Shown here: piece by piece, positions 38,401 through 42,214 of the stretch | Layout: every line of letters begins with the position of its first letter | Numbering within the stretch: the first letter of the stretch is position 1 | Assembly: GCA_021647705.1 (NCBI GenBank) | Contig: JAKIUF010000039.1 | Location: 1 to 42,214 of the forward strand | Length of the DNA: 42,214 bases | Reading direction: 5' to 3' | Origin: Gammaproteobacteria bacterium | GTDB lineage: Bacteria; Pseudomonadota; Gammaproteobacteria; SZUA-152 | Position numbers and translations under genes: made by a program | The notes under the pieces: generated by a model | What the model saw: the letters and a program-made list of their open reading frames with translations, nothing else | Database searches by the model: none | What the model was told of the DNA's origin: nothing

Positions 38401-39446
38401 ACGGCAAGCTTGAAAAACGTTTTCAATACAATTTGCAAAACCAGCTGGTCAGAGTCGAGACCAACACCCGGCACGAAACGGTCACTTACAAATACGACCC
38501 GCTTGGTCGACGCATCGAAAAACACGATGCTTTTGGCTCAACACGATACCAATGGACCGACAACCAGCTGTCCCAGGAAACCCGGAAGGGGATCAAAAAG
38601 ACGTATCTCTACGAACCGGCGAGTTTCCGCCCGGTGGCGCTGGTGCAGGATGATCAGGTCTACCACTACCACCTGGACCATCTGGGCACACCGAGGGAAC
38701 TCACGGACGAACAGGGAAAAATCGTCTGGCGGGTTAAATACAAGACCTATGGTAATGTGGCCCTCAAAGAAATCGAGGACATTGAAAACAACCTACGATT
38801 TCAGGGGCAGTATTTTGATGAAGAGACCGGGCTGCACTATAACCGTCATAGATACTATAATCCTGATACTGGGCAATTTATCAACCAAGACCCCATAGGA
38901 TTACTGGGTGGGGTTAATAATTATCAGTATGCACCCAATCCGACGGGGTGGATTGATCCGTTTGGGTTGGCATGTAAAGAAGAAATTGAAAAGCTGATGA
39001 AATCAACTAATCCTGTTGATCGGCAGAAAGCTATTGATGAAGCTATAATCTTATATAAAATTGATACAGTGGGCATTAAATCTATAACGTACGATCCAAC
39101 ATTAACACACAATGGGGTGGCGTCGTTTGATGGTACAGTTAAAATAGGTAAAGCCGCATTTGCAGCCTCAGCAACAGCTGGATGGCTAGGTTCAACTATT
39201 GCGCACGAAGGTGAAATCCACATAATACAACAAGCTAATAAGAAGCTTTGGTGGGGAGATGAGCAGGGTACTGCACTACAGGAAGTGCAAGCTTACGATC
39301 ATGAGATCAACAAGGCTAAAAGATTTGGGCTTACTGAAACAGAAGTTGCAGACTTGAAGTGGGAAAGAAAAGGCTATTACAGTGATTTAAACGCGGAAAA
39401 TAAAGCAAGGGCTGATAAAGGTGATTTTGCAACATATACAAAATAA
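35406..39446 (+). CDS. Rhs polymorphic toxin with metallopeptidase-like C-terminal tip
   Basis: A 1346-residue Rhs protein. Residues 1-145 are a variable Pro-rich region without a PAAR or VgrG domain or signal peptide. From about 150 the Rhs N-terminal block appears (DPVSMTTGEELLSLDDFMLP, VWRRTYRSSHSRNIGLGAGW), then dozens of YD repeats (GRLIETDN, YDPRGNITRE) forming the cocoon, then the core end LGGVNNYQYAPNP followed by TGWIDPFGLA. The 157-residue tip (1190-1346) has GWLGSTIAHEGEIHIIQQ and GTALQEVQAYDHEI: H-E-x-x-x-H with a downstream E, reminiscent of zinc peptidases but with one extra residue. The core is GC-rich and the tip AT-rich, typical of tip exchange. Start ATG 35406 lacks a clear ribosome site; ATG 35307 or TTG 35292 in the same frame would add a hydrophobic leader. 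Confidence 0.88.
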   Translation: MKTLIDKTGNIFTFRQRSSGQPAAKNSKSFRTSVEARTFLQQFPSVQLSQLGALFSDENQTPLTDPVSIQAQVIKNLCKGSLVVTSPPRPIPNNTVKTPAGTTQKTGPVEYIDPVPASEPPPANPSPTDAEATETKEQPNVTKEAETPCESDPVSMTTGEELLSLDDFMLPGPVPLVWRRTYRSSHSRNIGLGAGWAHTGCEHLLLHDTRVEYLDAEGRSIPFARPRIKQRSQQLSEGLSLDWDNTDQFCLHQTGQPDKIFTRISGNHYRLSQLRHKAYHPPDRDIAPRQRDTGERGYALNFHYNARGQLTRILSNRGRGLLFERDSQGHIRAIYPLDTDGQPLTPALAEYDYADSDLVAHRNADGHGECYAYQNHVITRRTLATGFSFHFDWDQHTPEGRCQRQWGDHDIYHYTFDWDPDNHTSYATDSLGHTARYHYDTHGRVLEEIDRLGEHTQHAYNACGKRITTTDPLGHQTHYHYDEQQRSTGYTDALGHYTGGHYFRGEMTSFSDAAGHTWQRHFGRDGLLSEVTDPQKNTTTYTHNRDGLLTCITDPTGRSTRYGWNTLGELIRETDPTGNHRHYRYDTRGRMIAVTAQAVGQPLKKAQQQATTRYIYTASGQMRRVTTPEGEHRDFQYNEAGHLTRYTDGQGRITEYQYAKGLSQPDQRIDPAGHILHYEYDRERNLTALINENGDRHTFTYDANERLIQEQGFDGRIQRYEYNPAGHLIRHQDGDHIQTDFDRDALGRLHSKLSRHLIDPDQKPEQSLYRYDPLGRLIETDNEHQHLAFDYDPRGNITREHQHDLNGEKQRIGDPQDIHHRYNPLGQRIATQRPDGRQIRYDYHESLGFQSLHFDGQLITQVQRDSLGREITREQGELHTRTDYDPQGRLQQQRTQHQARQHPLIQRDYGYDSFGNINRIKDGSEETRYLYDTLNRLKRTEGSHPEFFDFDPAGNILSISESPHHTPGLSKGNRLLIQGDKHFEYDERGNLIKETRGKNGKLEKRFQYNLQNQLVRVETNTRHETVTYKYDPLGRRIEKHDAFGSTRYQWTDNQLSQETRKGIKKTYLYEPASFRPVALVQDDQVYHYHLDHLGTPRELTDEQGKIVWRVKYKTYGNVALKEIEDIENNLRFQGQYFDEETGLHYNRHRYYNPDTGQFINQDPIGLLGGVNNYQYAPNPTGWIDPFGLACKEEIEKLMKSTNPVDRQKAIDEAIILYKIDTVGIKSITYDPTLTHNGVASFDGTVKIGKAAFAASATAGWLGSTIAHEGEIHIIQQANKKLWWGDEQGTALQEVQAYDHEINKAKRFGLTETEVADLKWERKGYYSDLNAENKARADKGDFATYTK

Positions 39447-39903
39447 TAAATTATTTACCTATATTATTCTTTTATTTCTGTTTTATTCTATTGAGAGTAT
39501 AGCGATGGAACCGATAAAGTTTACCATTGATGTTGATGAAGAAAGTCTTAGATTCACCTTAATCAATACAAGTTACAATGATATTGTAGTAAGCCAAATA
39601 TTGTCTGTGGGCCCTTCTGGCAAACGAGGAAATGTTGAACTTTTTTTTATTGATAAACAAGGTGGGAAACATATTCTTTCGGCCAAAATTAATTTTAGAC
39701 GATCCAAGGAGAGTGACTTTATTTCCTTGTCTCCTGATTCATTTATTGGGAAAATATTTTCATTTGAAAAAGTGAAAAGTTATTATAATTTGGTGCCTGG
39801 GGTGTATAAAGTAGAAGGTTTTTATAAAAATTACGACGGAGAAAAATACGGTGCATATACAGGGAAATCGAATACATCAAAATTATCAATCAATATAAAA
39901 TAA
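39421..39903 (+). CDS. Candidate immunity protein of the Rhs toxin, exported
   Basis: A 160-residue product beginning at GTG 39421 inside the last codons of the rhs gene (26-bp overlap). A hydrophobic signal-peptide-like segment (LFTYIILLFLFYSIESIA) precedes a beta-rich, probably Ig-like mature domain (FTIDVDEESLRFTLINTSYN, LSVGPSGKRGNVELFFIDKQ, LVPGVYKVEGFYKNYDGEKY). No named family recognised. Position directly after a toxin tip is the standard place for immunity genes, and the signal peptide suggests that protection is needed in the periplasm. AT-rich like the tip, so the two likely moved together. Confidence 0.7.
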   Translation: MILQHIQNNKLFTYIILLFLFYSIESIAMEPIKFTIDVDEESLRFTLINTSYNDIVVSQILSVGPSGKRGNVELFFIDKQGGKHILSAKINFRRSKESDFISLSPDSFIGKIFSFEKVKSYYNLVPGVYKVEGFYKNYDGEKYGAYTGKSNTSKLSINIK

Positions 39904-40041
39904 GTAACTTATGTGGACTCCCCCGTTGTCAACCAAATCGATTGATTATTGATAATCTTCAGATTTTCTATCCCTTTCTCGCGTTTTCAATGCTACTTGG
40001 TGAGCAGTTAATTTTTCAACAAGAAATATAAAAACATCTTA

Positions 40042-40539
40042 ACTGGGATCCGGACAACCACACCAGTTACGCCACCGATAGTCTGGGCCACACCGCCCGT
40101 TATCACTACGATACCCATGGTCGGGTACTGGAAGAAATCGACAGACTGGGTGAGCACACACAGCACGCCTACAACGCCTGTGGCAAACACATCACCACCA
40201 CAGACCCGCTGGGCCACCAGACGCACTACCACTATGACGAGCAACAGCGCAGCACCGGCTATACTGATGCGCTGGGCCATTACACTGGTGGCCATTATTT
40301 CCGGGGCGAAATGACTAGCTTCTCCGATGCCGCCGGGCACACCTGGCAACGGCACTTTGGCCGCGACGGCCTGCTTAGCGAAATCACAGACCCGCAAAAA
40401 AACACGACCACCTACACGCATAACCGCGACGGTCTGCTGACCCGCGTCACCGACCCGACCGGTCGCAGCACCCGCTACGGCTGGAATACCCTAGGTGAAC
40501 TGATCCGGGAAACGGATCCCACCGGCAACCATCGACACT
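40042..40539 (+). pseudogene. Orphan internal rhs core fragment
   Basis: This 498-bp segment is colinear without gaps with 36655-37152 of the intact rhs gene and differs at only a handful of bases (for example CGC to CAC, CTACTC to CTGCTT, TGCATC to CGCGTC). It keeps an open frame from 40032 to TAG 40550 with YD repeats (SLGHTARYHYDTHGR, DPTGRSTRYGWNTLGELIRE) but has no start at its left edge and no toxin tip. It is a duplicated piece of the core, perhaps left by recombination that swapped tips. Confidence 0.85.
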
Positions 40540-40571
40540 CCACCCAATAGCAGTTTTAAATCCGACAATAA

Positions 40572-40746
40572 TTTAACCTGGGAACCTCAGCTGGATCGTA
40601 TTTCAAGTGCCCTTTAGCGTATTGCTGGCAAGGCACAACGACGCGGAATAGCAGGCTCTTTCAAGGCGTTGTAACGCCGCCAGCGGTGCGCTAAAGGGTG
40701 CATGAAGTGCGATAGCGATCTTCACCCAACAGGTGAACAGGTTAAA
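40572..40746. repeat. 175-bp MITE-like element with terminal inverted repeats
   Basis: Ends TTTAACCTG (40572-40580) and CAGGTTAAA (40738-40746) are exact inverted repeats. Inside, CCCTTTAGCG (40610-40619) pairs with CGCTAAAGGG near 40689-40698, extended imperfectly by GCTGGC/GCCAGC, and a central GGCGTTGTAACGCC is a perfect small hairpin. No coding potential. The whole would fold into a long multi-step hairpin, as MITE or REP-derived elements do. It follows the orphan rhs fragment by 22 bp. Confidence 0.7.
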
Positions 40747-40916
40747 TATAATGAAGCGTAAATGTATCAACAGGGTAGTTATGATCTCAAGCGGTCAACT
40801 GAGGTTTCCAGGTTTAAGTGTTGTAGCAATATCATTAAGTTAATGAAATATTGTCACCAACATCATAATGTTACGACAGACAGAGTGCGCTGTGCGCACC
40901 CTGTGATCTATCGGTA

Positions 40917-41159
40917 TTGCCCCGTAATTGCTATGAGGGCAGTGATACCTGTGAATGGCCGGTGTTTCGTTACTCAGAAAAGGGTAATCGCTCTGTGGGT
41001 GAAATGTCGATTCAGAAGCTAAAGATTTTGGCGGGAGGATTGAAACTCGCTATTGGATCACAGGAAGAAAAGGTTGCAACCATGGCGAGGCTTATCGGGA
41101 TAAAACGGCTAAAGATTGATGTGAAAGAGAGGCTAATCGGATCTCTTGTGGAATGCTGA
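40917..41159 (+). CDS. Possible small ORF or gene remnant
   Basis: An open frame from about 40869 to TGA 41157-41159 with weak starts (TTG 40917, ATG 41004). The C-terminal part (SIQKLKILAGGLKLAIGSQE, EKVATMARLIG) has the helix-turn-helix spacing of a SAP-like motif, but this is a loose resemblance. There is no convincing ribosome site. Treated as doubtful; 40747-40916 and 41160-41217 hold nothing recognised. Confidence 0.25.
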   Translation: MPRNCYEGSDTCEWPVFRYSEKGNRSVGEMSIQKLKILAGGLKLAIGSQEEKVATMARLIGIKRLKIDVKERLIGSLVEC

Positions 41160-41217
41160 ATATAAGGGGTTGGGTGCTCGGTGCGCATCTCTCTGCTCAT
41201 TTCCAAAAATATAAATA

Positions 41218-41230
41218 TACCTAACAGGTA
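41218..41230. promoter_or_regulatory. Palindrome upstream of higB, candidate operator
   Basis: TACCTAACAGGTA is a perfect 5-bp inverted repeat around a 3-base centre, 23 bp before the toxin start. HigA-type antitoxins bind palindromes near their own promoter, so this is a reasonable candidate; binding is inferred. Confidence 0.4.
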
Positions 41231-41253
41231 AAGCTTGATAGGATAAGGCCGAT

Positions 41254-41583
41254 TTGGAAATTAGATTCAATGACAAAAAACTCCGTCGATTGTGCGAGGA
41301 ACGGGCTGTTGCTGAGCGGAAACTTGGGGCGGCTTGTGCCCGTAAACTGCGTGCGCGCTTGAGCGACCTGGAGGCTGCTTCGGTGGTTACTGAACTGCCA
41401 ACAGGTAATCCTCACCCCCTGAAAGGAGACCGGGCTGGCCAGTTTGCACTCAACCTGGCCGGTGCCAGGCGTCTGGTTTTTTCCCCGGCCAACGATCCTT
41501 GTCCTCGACATGCTGATGGTGGCATTGACGGGTCCCAGGTCACGATTGTAAATATTGAATATATAGGGGATTACCATGACTGA
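41254..41583 (+). CDS. higB: HigB-type (RelE/ParE superfamily) toxin
   Basis: A 109-residue toxin-like protein starting at TTG 41254 with AAGG about 6 bases upstream. It shows the family series EIRFNDKKLRRLCEE, NPHPLKGDRAGQFALNLAG, RRLVFSPANDPCPRHADGG and the end VNIEYIGDYHD. HigB-like toxins cleave mRNA on the ribosome. Its last codons overlap the antitoxin ATG by 8 bp, giving the toxin-first order typical of higBA. Confidence 0.85.
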   Translation: MEIRFNDKKLRRLCEERAVAERKLGAACARKLRARLSDLEAASVVTELPTGNPHPLKGDRAGQFALNLAGARRLVFSPANDPCPRHADGGIDGSQVTIVNIEYIGDYHD

Positions 41584-42214
41584 GTTGAGTGCTCCGTTTG
41601 CGCCAGGCTGGGCCTCCCCCCCTGGCGACACCATTCTCGACCTTATCGAAGAGCGCGGCTGGACTCAGGCTGAGCTGGCTGTGCGGCTGGGTTATAGCTC
41701 AAAACATGTCAATCAGCTGGTCAAAGGCAAGGTGCCGCTCTCTGAAGACGCTGCCTTGAAACTGGAGCGCGTTCTCGGTAGCTCGGTTGATTTTTGGCTG
41801 AGCCGCGAAGCCAAATATCGCACACATTGTGCCCGTTTGGCGGCAGCTCAAACCCATGCTAACTGGATCGGTTGGCTTGATGAACTACCGCTTAAGGAGT
41901 TGATGGCCGTGGGGGCGATTACAAAATGCCGCATTGATGCCAAAGCCAAACCCGCTTTAGTGGGCGCATGTCTACGTTTCTTTGGTGTTGCATCACCGGA
42001 CGAGTGGCGTAATCACTATGGTGGCATGCAGTATAGTTTTCGCCGTAGCCGTGAAGAACAGAGTGATATCGGCGCAATCTCCGCCTGGTTGCGTATGGGT
42101 GAACGCCAAGCCGGAGCGCCAGACGGCCCAAAATATAACCGCGTCAAATTCGAGTCGGCGCTTAAAGCGATTCGTCAATTGACCCGAGAGACGCCACAGC
42201 AGTTTGAACCCAAA
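41576..42214 (+). CDS. higA: HigA-type antitoxin with XRE helix-turn-helix, 5' part (runs off window)
   Basis: Open from ATG 41576 to the window end, 213 codons so far with no stop. An N-terminal helix-turn-helix of the HigA/XRE type is seen at about 15-70 (TILDLIEERGWTQAELAVRL, YSSKHVNQLVKGKVPLSEDA, LKLERVLGSSVDFW). The following region (THANWIGWLDELPLKELMAV, RFFGVASPDEWRNHY, SAWLRMGERQAG) belongs to the long HigA form that usually ends in an ImmA/IrrE-like peptidase domain; that part would lie outside. It should neutralise HigB and repress the operon. Confidence 0.88.
   Translation, partial: MTELSAPFAPGWASPPGDTILDLIEERGWTQAELAVRLGYSSKHVNQLVKGKVPLSEDAALKLERVLGSSVDFWLSREAKYRTHCARLAAAQTHANWIGWLDELPLKELMAVGAITKCRIDAKAKPALVGACLRFFGVASPDEWRNHYGGMQYSFRRSREEQSDIGAISAWLRMGERQAGAPDGPKYNRVKFESALKAIRQLTRETPQQFEPK

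Noticed and set aside
39904-40041. Search for a gene or promoter between the immunity candidate and the orphan rhs fragment
   Set aside because: AT-rich with no open frame or clear motif.

Overview
The window reads as a gammaproteobacterial chromosome segment. Evidence: the order lipA/lipB/DUF493/dat, then dacA-rlpA-mltB-rodA-mrdA-mreD-mreC-mreB, then divergent gatCAB, then prfA-prmC-moeB, and MreC/MreD/PrfA sequences of typical gammaproteobacterial form. The genus cannot be named from sequence alone. No rRNA, tRNA or CRISPR array was recognised.

Layout. 1-425: 5' part of an NhaD-type Na+/H+ antiporter (leftward). 568-1521: lipA. 1773-5357: rightward insert with a small membrane protein and a 1040-residue lipoprotein, closed by a strong terminator. 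5590-7350: lipB-ybeD-dat (leftward, overlapping or nearly so). 7542-15036: a second accessory block with a frameshifted peptidoglycan-binding-type gene coupled to a small lipoprotein, a leftward three-gene unit (ExeA-like membrane ATPase, small beta-barrel-like protein, 995-residue Ig-like lipoprotein), a hipA-like 3' remnant and a 131-bp palindromic MITE-like element. 15156-24217: the cell-wall elongation cluster (PBP5-type carboxypeptidase, RlpA, MltB, RodA, PBP2, MreD, MreC, MreB), all leftward. 24492-27892: gatC-gatA-gatB, rightward. 27931-30441: a PstS-like periplasmic binding protein followed by a membrane diguanylate cyclase. 30835-34071: prfA-prmC-conserved protein-moeB, leftward. 34304-42214: accessory end with an IS5-family element, a 1346-residue Rhs protein with a metallopeptidase-like tip, an overlapping exported immunity candidate, an orphan 498-bp copy of the rhs core, a 175-bp MITE-like element and a HigBA-type toxin-antitoxin pair cut by the window end.

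How it fits together. The core genes serve lipoylation (LipA/LipB), cell elongation and peptidoglycan remodelling (rod complex, PBP2, MltB, RlpA, DacA), transamidation of Glu-tRNA(Gln)/Asp-tRNA(Asn) (GatCAB), and translation termination (PrfA plus its methylase PrmC). The accessory DNA sits in gaps of this conserved framework and mostly encodes exported or envelope proteins and toxin-antitoxin or interbacterial-competition functions.

Most interesting points: mreC appears to lack a normal start codon (ATA lies exactly where ATG is expected); a 15-bp tandem repeat fills the mreD-mreC junction; the ATPase/barrel/lipoprotein operon is not a system I can name; the Rhs tip carries an H-E-x-x-x-H motif rather than HExxH and is paired with an exported immunity candidate.
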